Positions 52,235 through 61,343 of a DNA stretch of 64,000 nt are shown here, piece by piece; within the stretch, counting starts at the first letter, position 1, and each line of letters opens with the position of its first letter. Location of the stretch: positions 248,001 to 312,000 of the forward strand of contig JAFLBD010000002.1 of the NCBI GenBank assembly GCA_017303935.1, read 5' to 3'. The stretch is from Armatimonadota bacterium. GTDB lineage: Bacteria; Armatimonadota; Fimbriimonadia; Fimbriimonadales; Fimbriimonadaceae. A model generated the notes under the pieces. That model made no database searches, was not told the DNA's origin, and was given only the letters and a program-made list of their open reading frames with translations. The translations under genes and the position numbers were made by a program.

Positions 52235-52651
52235 ATGAGTGAAAAGACTCTTGTGCTTATCAAGCCAGGCGGAGTGAGCCGTGGGCTTATTGGAGAAGTG
52301 ACTCGGCGCGTCGAAGCTCGAGGACTGGTTGTTGCCGGTATGAAGTTGATCAACGCAGAGCGATCGACCGTTGAAGCGCATTACGCCGAACACAAGGAAC
52401 GACCGTTTTTCAAGGATGTTTGCGACTACCTCACGAGCGGCCCAATCGTGGCGATGGCCGTCAGTGGCGACAACGCAATCAAAGCCATTCGAACCATGAT
52501 GGGTGCCACCAACCCAATCGATGCCACTCCTGGCACGATCCGTGGCGACTTCGCGCTGACCATCGACGATAACTTGACCCACAGCAGCGACAGCCCAGAA
52601 TCTGCGGCTCGCGAACTTGGTCTCTGGTTCCCAGAAGGCACCGCCCGCTAA
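52235..52651 (+). CDS. ndk: nucleoside diphosphate kinase
   Basis: 138 residues, usual length. It starts EKTLVLIKPGGVSRGLIG and has the catalytic His116 in NLTHSSDSPESAARE and TPGTIRGDFAL before it. It equilibrates NTP pools through a phospho-histidine. It follows the VWA gene by 26 nt and ends at a terminator. Confidence 0.96.
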   Translation: MSEKTLVLIKPGGVSRGLIGEVTRRVEARGLVVAGMKLINAERSTVEAHYAEHKERPFFKDVCDYLTSGPIVAMAVSGDNAIKAIRTMMGATNPIDATPGTIRGDFALTIDDNLTHSSDSPESAARELGLWFPEGTAR

Positions 52652-52670
52652 ATCGTCTTAGACAGTTATC

Positions 52671-52722
52671 TTGGGCATCGGCGATTTCCAGATTTGGAAG
52701 CTCCGGTGCCCAATTTGGTTTT
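52671..52722 (+). terminator. intrinsic terminator after ndk
   Basis: TTGGGCATCGG (52671-52681) pairs with CCGGTGCCCAA (52703-52713, one wobble). An inner TTCCA/TGGAA hairpin follows, then TTTGGTTTT. Confidence 0.75.
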
Positions 52723-52762
52723 AGAACACCTCACCCGTTTGATACGTCGTACAAACTGAACT

Positions 52763-54364
52763 ATGCCGTTGCCCTCCGCGCTATCGTTGCTACTCCTCAC
52801 GCTGGCACCGCCGAGCCTTCCTGAGCCGCCTCCAGGTTCGGGCGAATGGTATTTGCAAACGGTGGCAGAGGTCCGGCGCGATCTGGCAAAGGGCAGTTTT
52901 AGTTCAGCCGCACAGAAGGCCGGAAAGCTTCCAGACGCGAATCTCTCGGTGCAGTACGACGACCGCGCCGTTCCTGCCGCAAAGCGGCCCGCTTACAAAG
53001 TCGCGTTCGATCAAGCCATCGCAGACTGGAAAGGGGTCGTAAACAGCCTCAAAGTTGCGCCTGCCAAGGTTCCGGATGTTTTGATCAACTTTGCCGCGAC
53101 CCTGCCCCCGAATCCAGATTCAACTGGGCCAGCCGGAGCCGTATTCTTCACTTCTACTGCGCCGAATGATCCTTCCGTTGAAGGGGTGATTGCCCTTTTT
53201 CGGGGTACCGAAAAGCGTGAAATTACGCCGGTCGATGTTTACAACGAAACGGTATTCGCGATTGGCACTCATTTTGGGTTCGCTCGGGCGCCGCGAGCAG
53301 GTTCTGCCATGTTCCGCAGCGATGTCCCAATGGCAGGGCGAATGCGACCGAACGTGCTTCAAGGTGGACTTGCCGCCAAGAATTTTGAGCTGACTCAAAA
53401 GCTCAGGGCCGCAGCCAAGGCAAAGCAGAAGGTTCCATTTGCTGTGCCGAAGCTCTTGATTCAGCCGGACAAGGTTGTCGCTAAGCCTGTCGGGCAGGGC
53501 GATGATCTTTCATTCTCGATCCAAATCACGAACCAAGGCACTGCTCCACTTCGGTATTCGATGGTGCCGGATTGCAGTTGCTTTTCCATCCGCCAATCGG
53601 CCCCAGTAGAACCAGGCTCCACCATCGCTGTTCCTGTGAAAGTGGACACGGTGAACTTCGGCGGAGTCAATGATAAATTCATTTTCTTATACACAAACGA
53701 CCCCGACCATTCTCTAAAGTTGATTCCGGTTCGGTTCGAAGTCATTCCTCGATACAAGTTCCTCTGGAACGAGAAAGTGGACGTTCTTCAGGTCGATGAT
53801 TCGGGAAGAGTGGTCCATCTGTATTTAGCGGTGGATCCAAACCACCCGATGAAGATCAAAGGAATCGACTTCAACGGCGTGGCCGGAGCAGGGGATTTTG
53901 AACCCTACACTGGCCCTCTTCCATGGGATTCTAAAGTGCAGATTTCAGGCTATAAACTTGAACTGTTGTTTGGTCCAAACATCGGTGAAGGGCGAAAGCC
54001 GGTGACGCTGCAGGTGTTAACAGACGACCCGGATGTGCCCGAAATTCGTTACTCGTTTTATCTCCAACGAGGGATCGCGGCCTCACCAGGATTTGTCTAT
54101 TTAGGCGAAATTGGCAAAGGGAGCCTGCGAGCAACCTCCATTGTTAGCCGGCCCGGAAAACCGTTCAAAGTAACCAAAATTGAATCGGATAACGGTCTTT
54201 TCACTGCCAAGCTCGAGCCCTTGGCGAATCCATGGGAGTACAGAATCGTGATCTTGTACAAAGGTGGCGGACCGATCGGCGAGCTTGAAGCGAACATCAA
54301 GGTTCACACCGACGACCCGAAGCAACCGGTGGTCAATATCAATGTCACCGGTGTTGTCAAATGA
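52763..54364 (+). CDS. exported DUF1573 protein
   Basis: 533 residues. Signal peptide MPLPSALSLLLLTLAPPSL. Residues 30-220 are unknown, with an extracellular look and a Pro-rich start. Residues 225-330 match DUF1573, an Ig-like fold (ITNQGTAPLRYSMVPDCSCFSI and VPVKVDTVNFGGVNDKFIFLYTN); the CSC motif is typical. Residues 335-530 appear to be two further beta-sandwich domains. DUF1573 proteins are exported and often sit beside redox or cytochrome genes, as here. TACAAA 7 nt before the ATG may be a -10 box. The stop overlaps the cytochrome gene start (ATGA). Confidence 0.78.
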   Translation: MPLPSALSLLLLTLAPPSLPEPPPGSGEWYLQTVAEVRRDLAKGSFSSAAQKAGKLPDANLSVQYDDRAVPAAKRPAYKVAFDQAIADWKGVVNSLKVAPAKVPDVLINFAATLPPNPDSTGPAGAVFFTSTAPNDPSVEGVIALFRGTEKREITPVDVYNETVFAIGTHFGFARAPRAGSAMFRSDVPMAGRMRPNVLQGGLAAKNFELTQKLRAAAKAKQKVPFAVPKLLIQPDKVVAKPVGQGDDLSFSIQITNQGTAPLRYSMVPDCSCFSIRQSAPVEPGSTIAVPVKVDTVNFGGVNDKFIFLYTNDPDHSLKLIPVRFEVIPRYKFLWNEKVDVLQVDDSGRVVHLYLAVDPNHPMKIKGIDFNGVAGAGDFEPYTGPLPWDSKVQISGYKLELLFGPNIGEGRKPVTLQVLTDDPDVPEIRYSFYLQRGIAASPGFVYLGEIGKGSLRATSIVSRPGKPFKVTKIESDNGLFTAKLEPLANPWEYRIVILYKGGGPIGELEANIKVHTDDPKQPVVNINVTGVVK

Positions 54365-55521
54365 AGTTCTTTCTGGCACTGGTTGCGGTGGTTCCCTGGC
54401 TCGCGCTCACGCAAGTGCGGCCAAGCCAGGAAACTGTCATCCTGATTTCCGGGAATCTGAACGGCTACTTATCGCCTTGCGGATGCACGACCCCAATGGA
54501 AGGCGGAATCCGGCGACTCGGCTCGGCGATCAAGGCGCACCAAATCCCTGGTCGAACTCTTTTTCTGGTGAACGGGCCTCTCACCGCCGGATTTGGCCGG
54601 CAGGATGAGTTGAAGCTAGAATCAGCCGCTGAGGCGTATGGTTCGCTCGGTATCTCAGCGATCAACTATTCGCAAATTGACGCTAAACTTGGCCCCGGTT
54701 CACTGGAAGCGCTGACACGTTTCACAAAAAATCGGGTGGTAGGGCGCGAAGTTCAACCCTTGGTCCGGCAGAATGGGTTCGCGATCTATGGCCTCCGATC
54801 CGGAGACCCCACTCCAGTCTTTGAACCTAAGTCCATCGTTCTCTTCGAAGGTCCGCGAGACTCAGCGATGAAGTTGGCAAAGGACAATCCCAAAGTCAAG
54901 CTGGTTGTTTATGTGGCGAACTCTCAATTTCCGCCATTGCCCAGCAAGGTCGGTCACTCCTGGATCGTGGCCTCGGGAGAGAAAGGCAAACGGGTCTTGA
55001 AACTCACTCTCAAAGGAGATCTTTTCACTAGTTATCAGATCATCTCACTCGGTCCAGAATGGACCGACGATGCCGCAATGGGCCGGATATTCTCCCGCTA
55101 CCAAACACGCATCGATCGAGAGGGACTATTAGACCTCCTCCCTCGCCGAAACACGCCCGAATACGCTGGTTCGCTTGCTTGTCGGTCCTGCCATGAAGAA
55201 ACGTACAAGATTTGGTCCAAAACTCAGCACAGTACGGCGCTGAGCACTTTGGAAAAGGTCGGACAGGCTCGCGATCCGGATTGTGTGAGCTGCCACGTGG
55301 TCGGGCTCGAAAGTCATTCAGGTTTCGTGAATAGAAGCTATACAAATGACCTTGCAAATGTGGGGTGTGAGTCGTGCCATGGTCCGGCCAAAGCGCACTC
55401 GATGGCTCCCAGTGAGAACCCAATGCAGAAAGTTGGAGCCAAATCATGCGCTCCTTGCCACAATCCCGCCCATAGCCCGAAATTTGATTACAACTCCTAC
55501 TGGGAGAAAGTTAGACACTAA
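54361..55521 (+). CDS. exported tetraheme cytochrome c554-like protein with UshA-like N-terminus
   Basis: 386 residues. Signal peptide MKFFLALVAVVPWLALT. Residues 25-240 resemble the metallophosphatase fold of UshA-type proteins (ISGNLNGYLSPCGC and GGIRRLGSAIKA) but without a full metal site. Residues 270-375 form a cytochrome c554-type domain with four CxxCH heme sites: CRSCH, CVSCH, CESCH and CAPCH. It probably carries electrons in the periplasm; the acceptor is unknown. It is co-translated with the DUF1573 protein. The pairing of a degenerate phosphatase fold with a multiheme tail is known in other bacteria. Confidence 0.8.
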   Translation: MKFFLALVAVVPWLALTQVRPSQETVILISGNLNGYLSPCGCTTPMEGGIRRLGSAIKAHQIPGRTLFLVNGPLTAGFGRQDELKLESAAEAYGSLGISAINYSQIDAKLGPGSLEALTRFTKNRVVGREVQPLVRQNGFAIYGLRSGDPTPVFEPKSIVLFEGPRDSAMKLAKDNPKVKLVVYVANSQFPPLPSKVGHSWIVASGEKGKRVLKLTLKGDLFTSYQIISLGPEWTDDAAMGRIFSRYQTRIDREGLLDLLPRRNTPEYAGSLACRSCHEETYKIWSKTQHSTALSTLEKVGQARDPDCVSCHVVGLESHSGFVNRSYTNDLANVGCESCHGPAKAHSMAPSENPMQKVGAKSCAPCHNPAHSPKFDYNSYWEKVRH

Positions 55522-55637
55522 TCCACTTGATGTGGAAAACGGGTGCAAAACAGCGAAAAATGGTGAAATCCGTCGAAAAGCGGGCGATTTCGGGCGATTT
55601 GTGGCTTGCAATATCGAAATCATTCGAAATTGAGACC

Positions 55638-55666
55638 TTGCGCTATGGTGCCCACTCCGATAACAA
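55638..55666 (+). promoter_or_regulatory. promoter of the DnaA-like gene
   Basis: TTGCGC (55638-55643) and TAACAA (55661-55666) are 17 nt apart; transcription would begin near 55673. A weak match to consensus, supported by spacing and position. Confidence 0.4.
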
Positions 55667-55682
55667 TGTTCTCTATGGAAGG

Positions 55683-55697
55683 TCAACCACTGGTTGA
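55683..55697. promoter_or_regulatory. 7-1-7 palindrome just downstream of the DnaA-like gene promoter
   Basis: TCAACCA and TGGTTGA face each other across one base. It lies about 10 nt after the predicted transcription start and 24 nt before the ATG, a good place for repression. Confidence 0.4.
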
Positions 55698-55721
55698 GTT
55701 TCCCCTCGTAATTCGAAGACC

Positions 55722-56738
55722 ATGTCCTCAACTTTGCCCCAAAAGGGGTCAACGAAAATAACTGATCAGAGCGCGAATCGCGTTCAATTTTCGGCAAATT
55801 CGTCCAGACCTCTGCAAAAGTTCGCCGTGGTCGGATCGAACTGCGAAGCGATTCAGGGGGCATTGCTATTCTCTAAATATCAAACTCCTTTTGTCGCACT
55901 GGTGGGCCCAACGGGGTGGGGAAAAACCCATCTCTTGGAAGCGGTCGCAGAGGAGTTCAGGCCTCTGCACCGCAAGCCCATCCAAGTCCAATCCGCAACG
56001 ACTTGGGTCGAGCAATCTAGCTCGCGTGAAAACTGTCTGCCGGTCATTCTCGACGACGTTCAAACCTGCCTTCAGAGCCAGCGACACCGGCAACAACTCC
56101 GGTCCCGCCTAGAGCGCCGAGTTCGGCTTGGAAGGCCAACTTTGCTCAGCATCACCACCGATCGCCGACAATCGCGGTTCGAGCACATGCTCCCAATCGA
56201 GAAGGCGTGGAACGTGTACACACTGCCAGAGCCGCGCTCAGACGAGTGGGTCACAATCCTGAACCGCCTGCTCGAAAATGAGGGATTGGAATTTTCAGAG
56301 CGCCTGAAGTCGGTAATGGCTCGGAGGCTCGGTGGCAACGGTAGAACGATGCACGGCGCTTTACAGCGCTTAAAGCTCGTGGGCGAGCATTGGTTGTCCG
56401 AGGAGGACGAATTGCGCGCGCTTGGTTACCTTCGGCCATTTTTGAAACGCTATCCAAATTCTGGGATGCGCGAACGGATCGACCGGGTTATCAGGGAGGT
56501 TCTGAACGCTGATCAAGATCCGTCCATGACGGAATTCAGCCGGTGCGTAGCGATTTATGCGATGCGCCGCTTCTTTGAGCTGGACGAGTCCAGCATTGCC
56601 GAATTCTATGGAATTTCTCCCGGCGATGTCTACACGTCCTATTCGACGATCTGTAAGGCGATTCAGGTGGATGATTCGATGCGGCGGCTGCGAGATCTCA
56701 GTTTTGCGGCGTTGTCCGAGTCGCTCGATTCTCTTTGA
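55722..56738 (+). CDS. divergent DnaA/Hda-like AAA+ protein
   Basis: 338 residues. Walker A GPTGWGKTH at 62-70, Walker B LPVILDD (106-112), sensor-like region RLGRPTLLSITTDRRQ, and a lid domain (ILNRLLENEGLEFSERLKSVMARRLGGNGRTMHGALQRL) of DnaA type. The C-terminus (275-325) is laid out like DnaA domain IV: SRCVAIYAMRRFFELDESSIAEFYG, then SPGDVYTSYSTICKAI. The GGRDHTTV signature that reads DnaA boxes is replaced, so it probably binds another sequence or nothing. With DnaA domain I missing, it is a paralog, not the initiator. It could modulate replication or act as a DnaA-like transcription factor. It has its own promoter and a palindrome. Confidence 0.72.
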   Translation: MSSTLPQKGSTKITDQSANRVQFSANSSRPLQKFAVVGSNCEAIQGALLFSKYQTPFVALVGPTGWGKTHLLEAVAEEFRPLHRKPIQVQSATTWVEQSSSRENCLPVILDDVQTCLQSQRHRQQLRSRLERRVRLGRPTLLSITTDRRQSRFEHMLPIEKAWNVYTLPEPRSDEWVTILNRLLENEGLEFSERLKSVMARRLGGNGRTMHGALQRLKLVGEHWLSEEDELRALGYLRPFLKRYPNSGMRERIDRVIREVLNADQDPSMTEFSRCVAIYAMRRFFELDESSIAEFYGISPGDVYTSYSTICKAIQVDDSMRRLRDLSFAALSESLDSL

Positions 56739-56799
56739 AGATCGACACAATTGAACCGCCAGCTTTGCCCTTTGCCCGGGGCCGCTAAGGCAGGTATTT

Positions 56800-57726
56800 G
56801 TGAGTGTTTTTGGGCTCGAAAGGGCCTTTGGCGCAGATTGCGCATACCAATATTCTGATCTTTACGTCAGAGAGTTGGATACGAAATTGAAGAACCTTGA
56901 AGATATGAATTTGGCAGCGGTGTGGGTGAACCCGAATCACACGGTGCAGGCAGCAAAGGTTCTGATGCGGGGATTTGGGATCAAGGCGCTTGCCATCCTC
57001 GAAGCCTCAAAAATCCTGGGAATCGTATCCCTCGATAGCCTTCAGGATGCGGATGAGCAAAGCGAAGTTCGGGGCTACCTTCGCCCTCTTCCGACGACTC
57101 TTGGGCCGAAGATTGGCGTGGTTCAAGCGGCACAAAAATTCGTTGACGAGGACCTCGAAGTGGCGGTCGTCGTTGATGAAGATCGATTTGTCGGGCTGGT
57201 GACCTCAAACATGCTCCTCAAAGAGCTTCGGCGCTCGTGGGATCCGCTCACCGGATTGGGTTGGAGCGACCGACTGCGCGAGTGGGGCGCAAATCAGCTT
57301 TCGCAGGGTCAAGAAATCACGGTCTTGTTCATCGACCTCGACGATTTTGGGAAGTACAACAAGCAATACGGCCATGTGGTCGGTGACCGCGTACTCAAAA
57401 AGGTAGCGAATCTGCTCAAGGACACCATCGATCCTAAGCGGGATGTGCTCGTGCGGTTCGGCGGTGATGAGTTCGCGATTGCGACATTGCGTCCACGCCA
57501 GCAGGCCGAAGATCTTGGCGCGCTGATCAAAGACCGTTCTGGATCGATGTTCCTGGAAGAAGCTTATCGCCCGATCACATTCTCGGTGGGAGTTGCTGGT
57601 GGCCGCCGGTCGGTCATCCGCCCGGATATCCATGCCGCGGCAACATTCGACGAGTTGGTCAACGCGGCCAGCCGCGATGCCCAGGCACAAAAGGTTCTAC
57701 GCAAAGCCCGCCAGGCTGCAGAATAG
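56800..57726 (+). CDS. CBS-pair diguanylate cyclase (GGDEF)
   Basis: 308 residues. Two CBS motifs (about 35-85 and 100-145; LAAVWVNPNHTVQAAKVLM and VGLVTSNMLLKELR) form a pair that usually binds adenine nucleotides. The GGDEF domain (150-305) starts DPLTGLGWSDR and has an intact GGDEF (221-225), so it should make c-di-GMP. The inhibitory RxxD site upstream of it is absent (PKRD). No signal peptide or membrane segment. Start is GTG 56800 without a good Shine-Dalgarno. It could feed the PilZ protein and PilB encoded elsewhere in the window. Confidence 0.85.
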   Translation: MSVFGLERAFGADCAYQYSDLYVRELDTKLKNLEDMNLAAVWVNPNHTVQAAKVLMRGFGIKALAILEASKILGIVSLDSLQDADEQSEVRGYLRPLPTTLGPKIGVVQAAQKFVDEDLEVAVVVDEDRFVGLVTSNMLLKELRRSWDPLTGLGWSDRLREWGANQLSQGQEITVLFIDLDDFGKYNKQYGHVVGDRVLKKVANLLKDTIDPKRDVLVRFGGDEFAIATLRPRQQAEDLGALIKDRSGSMFLEEAYRPITFSVGVAGGRRSVIRPDIHAAATFDELVNAASRDAQAQKVLRKARQAAE

Positions 57727-57729
57727 CCG

Positions 57730-58716
57730 TTAGAGCGAAAGGTCCGAGCTGTGCCCAGGGAACAGTTTGGCAGTCGGGTCCAACATCGTTTTCGCCACGC
57801 AGACGGCTGAAGCTGCTTCGCCGACTCCAGTCGCGATCAATTTGAGCTTGCCCTCAAAGTTGCACACGTCTCCAACCGCAAAGATACGATCAAGATTGGT
57901 GCGGTAGAGATGATCCACCAAAATCTGGTTCTTCTCGATGTTCAGGCCCCAATCTTTGATCGGGCCGAGCGACGATTTGAACCCAATGTTGACAATGACC
58001 TTGTCGCAGTCCAGCTCGGAGCGCTCCTTTGTTTGAGTATTTTCGAGCGTGATTGATTGGAGCGTTTCATTGCCGTTCAGTTCCGCAACCGTGCTCCAGA
58101 GGTGGAACGGCACGCCAAGATTTTGAACTTGCTGGATTGTCTCTTCGTGCGCGCGGAAGACGTCTCGCCGATGAATGATGCAAATCTGTTTTGCGATGCC
58201 ATGGAGATTCAGAGCCCAATCAAAAGCGCTATCTCCACCCCCAACGATGGCCACCCTTTTGCCTTCAAATTCAGACTTGTTCCGGACCCCGTAGTGCAGC
58301 CCTCGCCCGACCCAAGAGTCCTCGTCTTCAAGCCCAATTTTCGTGGGTGAGAATGCACCTGCGCCAGCGGCGATGATGATGGTGCGGGTTGGATATCGCT
58401 CTCCCGTGCGGGATTCGATGATGTACCCCTCTTCGCCATCGGAAATCAGAGTCTCGGCGGTCTGCTCCAGAACGACGTCTGGCCCAAATTGGAGCCCTTG
58501 GTCGATCATTCCCTGTGCGAGATCTTTGGCCAGTACTTTCGGAAAGCCAGGCATGTCGTAAACGAACTTCTCGGGATAGAGCGCGGTGAGTTGTCCACCG
58601 AGCTCGGGCAGGGAGTCGATGATCCTCACCGAAAGGTGCCTGATTCCGGCGTAAAACGCGGCGAAGAGCCCAACTGGCCCACCGCCCAAGATCGTCACAT
58701 CAACTCGTTCGTGCAT
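57730..58716 (-). CDS. ferredoxin-NADP reductase, thioredoxin-reductase-like type
   Basis: 328 residues from ATG 58716 (an upstream frame to 58767 is only leader). FAD motif ILGGGPVGLFAAFYAG, NADPH motif VAIVGGGDSAFDWALNLHG, and the C-terminal DRIFAVGDVCNF. The redox CxxC of thioredoxin reductase is absent, which identifies it as the ferredoxin/flavodoxin-NADP reductase type. It passes electrons between NADPH and ferredoxins in the cytoplasm. It is convergent with the GGDEF gene, only 3 nt apart. Confidence 0.88.
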   Translation of the reverse strand: MHERVDVTILGGGPVGLFAAFYAGIRHLSVRIIDSLPELGGQLTALYPEKFVYDMPGFPKVLAKDLAQGMIDQGLQFGPDVVLEQTAETLISDGEEGYIIESRTGERYPTRTIIIAAGAGAFSPTKIGLEDEDSWVGRGLHYGVRNKSEFEGKRVAIVGGGDSAFDWALNLHGIAKQICIIHRRDVFRAHEETIQQVQNLGVPFHLWSTVAELNGNETLQSITLENTQTKERSELDCDKVIVNIGFKSSLGPIKDWGLNIEKNQILVDHLYRTNLDRIFAVGDVCNFEGKLKLIATGVGEAASAVCVAKTMLDPTAKLFPGHSSDLSL

Positions 58717-58737
58717 AGGTGCATTCAGGAAGGTACC

Positions 58738-58778
58738 GCAAAAAACAAACCTCTCCTGGCGATCCAAGAGAGGTTTGT
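58738..58778 (-). terminator. intrinsic terminator of the DinB gene
   Basis: On the minus strand ACAAACCTCTC (58778-58768) pairs with GAGAGGTTTGT (58755-58745), followed by a T-run at 58745-58740. Confidence 0.85.
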
Positions 58779-58794
58779 GCTGCGAACAACGTGC

Positions 58795-59268
58795 TCAGAC
58801 GATGGTAGCGACTTCGGTGGCAAGGTAAAGGCTCAGCTGGTCGATATGTTCCATATCATGAGCGAGCGCAAAACCGATGTATTCGCGAATCGAGATCGCG
58901 GTGCCATCTGGCTTGACAAATGTCTTGTCCCAGCATTCTGGGCTGAGCGTCGAAAGGTATTCGAGCGTCATTCCACGGCGGGTTTCAAAAACTTCAGCTT
59001 CGTGGAAAACATCCTTCGTCGCAAACTTGTGTTCGGCATTTCGAGCATCGGCGTCATACGCCTCAACGCTAGTACCTGGCTTCATGTTGGCAACGCGGAT
59101 TCTCTCGAGGACGGTTTGTTCGTAATCGGATAGGTGCCCAATGACTTCTCTGGCGGTAAAGCGATCTCGTTCGATGCGATCGTCGAGCCTGTCATGTGGG
59201 AAAACGCGGAGGATTCTTTCTACAATGTGAGGGCCTTTTGAAAAGGCGTTTAGCATCCATTCCTGCAT
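58795..59268 (-). CDS. DinB/YfiT-family four-helix-bundle protein
   Basis: 157 residues. The metal-binding His residues are in VIGHLSDYE and HDMEHIDQL, with a second cluster DVFHEAEVF; the fold is the DinB four-helix bundle. Members transfer thiols or detoxify compounds; the substrate cannot be told. It is monocistronic, with its own terminator, just upstream of the FNR gene in the same direction. Confidence 0.85.
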   Translation of the reverse strand: MQEWMLNAFSKGPHIVERILRVFPHDRLDDRIERDRFTAREVIGHLSDYEQTVLERIRVANMKPGTSVEAYDADARNAEHKFATKDVFHEAEVFETRRGMTLEYLSTLSPECWDKTFVKPDGTAISIREYIGFALAHDMEHIDQLSLYLATEVATIV

Positions 59269-59382
59269 ATGTATAGCTTACTGGAGTTTTGAAATTTCTG
59301 CATGCAAAAACCCCCGAATTTTTGCGGAGGTAAGTTCAAAAACAGCTCTGATTTCGGATTATTTCTGGTAGCTTAATGCGTT

Positions 59383-61284
59383 GTGATCGAACCCAAGGTG
59401 ATCGTGGTCGGAGCGGGGCAAGCAGGCATTGAGGCTGCTTTGGCTTCCGCGCGGCTCGGAATCCCCACACTTTGTATCACTCTTCGCCTAGATCGGATTG
59501 GTCATTTGCCGTGTAATTGCAGCATCGGCGGCCCGGCCAAGGGCCATATCGCTCGTGAAGTCGATGCGCTGGGTGGGCAGATGGCAGTCACAACAGATCA
59601 CACACTGACCCACATCCGAAGAGTTGGAACAGGCAAAGGCCCGGCAGTCCAAACTTTGCGCGCCCAAGTCTGTAAAACACGCTATCCCGCTTTTATGCGT
59701 AACGTGCTGGAGCTGTGCCCGAATCTTTCACTGCTCGAGGGAACGGTGGAGTGGATCGAGACCTCGGGCGGCAGGGTCACAGGCGTTCGCGCACGAATCG
59801 GATCGTCTTCCGAAGAAACTCGGATCGCGTGCCAGTCCGTCGTGCTCACGACTGGAACGTTTTTGAACGGGCTCTGCCACGAAGGAAGCAACAAAACGGT
59901 TGCTGGACGCGAAGGCGACGCCGCCGTGCATGGAATCAGTCCTTTCTTGGAGTCGGTCGGAATTCGAGTCCGACGATTCAAAACCGGCACCACGCCTAGA
60001 ATCAAATTCTCGTCGATCAACCAAGAGTTGACGAGTTTGCTGGAGAGCGAGCCAGACGCTGGGGCGCTCAGCTTCATGTACGACCAGCCGATGCCAGAGC
60101 GAGAGTTGTTGCCATGTTGGCAGACTTCAACGAACGCCCAAACCCACGCGATTCTCAAGGCGAATCTGGGCAAATCGGCGATGTTCAGTGGCCAGATACA
60201 GGGCGTCGGTCCTCGCTATTGCCCGAGCGTCGAAGACAAAGTCGTTCGGTTTGAAGACAAAGACAGCCATCCAATTTTTCTCGAGAAAGAGGAGTGGGAT
60301 TCTGAGTCGATCTACGTTCAGGGTTTTTCCACTTCAATGCCCGCCGAAGTTCAACTAGAGGCTTTAAGATCGATTAGAGGGCTCGAAAGCGTGGAGATGA
60401 TGCGCCCGGGTTACGCGGTGGAATACGACATGGCCGATCCGCTCCAGCTCCGCGACACCCTCGAAAGCAAGCAAGTGGAGGGACTCTATCTTGCGGGGCA
60501 ATTGAACGGCACCAGCGGATACGAGGAAGCCGCTGGACAAGGCATCATAGCCGGAATCAACGCCGCATTGAGCGCTAAGGGCGAGCCGCCATTCAAAGTT
60601 GATCGAAGCACAAGTTTCATCGGTGTGATGATCGATGATTTGATCACGAAGGGGGTGGAAGATCCTTACCGCATGCTCACCGCGCGCGCGGAGTACCGGT
60701 TGGTGCTTCGCCACGACAACGCAGATCAGCGCCTCACGCCGGCTTCCAGGGATATCGGATTGTGCAGCGATGAGCGTTGGGAACGGTTCAGCCGGAAGAT
60801 GGAGGCGATAGATCGCGGCCGTGAGTGGCTGGATTCCGGAACGCTTTCTGGCGCGCATTCAGAGCTGATTGATCAAATGCCGACCTCGCCCGTGCTCAAT
60901 AAGATGAGCTTCTTTGACTTTTTGCGCCGGCCAGAAATTCGGCTGGAGCAGGTGGAATGGCTTGGCGATCGGCTGAATCATCTCTCGCCGAAGCTAGAAA
61001 GCAAAGAAGTTCGAGATCAATTGGAACTTGCAGCCAAATATCACGGCTATATCGAAGTTCAAACACGCCAGATTGAGCAAAGCAAGAAGCTGGAATCGAT
61101 GCCAATTCCAGATGGATTTGATTGGAAGATCGTAAAGGGCATCAGCTACGAGAGCCTAGAAAAGTTGAGCCGAATAAAGCCTCAAACATTAGGGCAAGCG
61201 AGCCGAATTCCTGGAGTACGCCCGAGCGATATTGCGCTGATCATCGGGCACCTAAGAACACCAGTTTCCCCAGCAAAATCATGA
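59383..61284 (+). CDS. mnmG: tRNA uridine-5-carboxymethylaminomethyl modification enzyme, FAD subunit
   Basis: 633 residues from GTG 59383. FAD motif [19 protein letters not shown], the Cys loop [30 protein letters not shown], and the C-terminal tRNA-binding helices ([18 protein letters not shown] and [12 protein letters not shown]). With MnmE it modifies the wobble uridine of several tRNAs. mnmE and rsmG, often adjacent, are not here. TAGCTT 8 nt before the start may be its -10 box. rpsU follows 60 nt after the stop with its own promoter. Confidence 0.96.
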   Translation: MIEPKVIVVGAGQAGIEAALASARLGIPTLCITLRLDRIGHLPCNCSIGGPAKGHIAREVDALGGQMAVTTDHTLTHIRRVGTGKGPAVQTLRAQVCKTRYPAFMRNVLELCPNLSLLEGTVEWIETSGGRVTGVRARIGSSSEETRIACQSVVLTTGTFLNGLCHEGSNKTVAGREGDAAVHGISPFLESVGIRVRRFKTGTTPRIKFSSINQELTSLLESEPDAGALSFMYDQPMPERELLPCWQTSTNAQTHAILKANLGKSAMFSGQIQGVGPRYCPSVEDKVVRFEDKDSHPIFLEKEEWDSESIYVQGFSTSMPAEVQLEALRSIRGLESVEMMRPGYAVEYDMADPLQLRDTLESKQVEGLYLAGQLNGTSGYEEAAGQGIIAGINAALSAKGEPPFKVDRSTSFIGVMIDDLITKGVEDPYRMLTARAEYRLVLRHDNADQRLTPASRDIGLCSDERWERFSRKMEAIDRGREWLDSGTLSGAHSELIDQMPTSPVLNKMSFFDFLRRPEIRLEQVEWLGDRLNHLSPKLESKEVRDQLELAAKYHGYIEVQTRQIEQSKKLESMPIPDGFDWKIVKGISYESLEKLSRIKPQTLGQASRIPGVRPSDIALIIGHLRTPVSPAKS

Positions 61285-61311
61285 GGATTCCACTTTGGCT
61301 TCCCGATCATG

Positions 61312-61317
61312 TATAAT
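61312..61317 (+). promoter_or_regulatory. -10 box of rpsU
   Basis: A perfect TATAAT just after the mnmG stop, 26 nt before the TTG start of rpsU; GAAGGAG lies between. No clear -35. Confidence 0.5.
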
Positions 61318-61343
61318 AAGCGCTCTAGAAGGAGTCTATTTCT

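Noticed and set aside
55522-55721. DnaA boxes / replication origin near the DnaA-like gene
   Set aside because: Only one loose match (TGTGGAAAA) and a short tandem repeat (CGGGCGATTT twice). No cluster of boxes, no AT-rich unwinding region, no dnaN.
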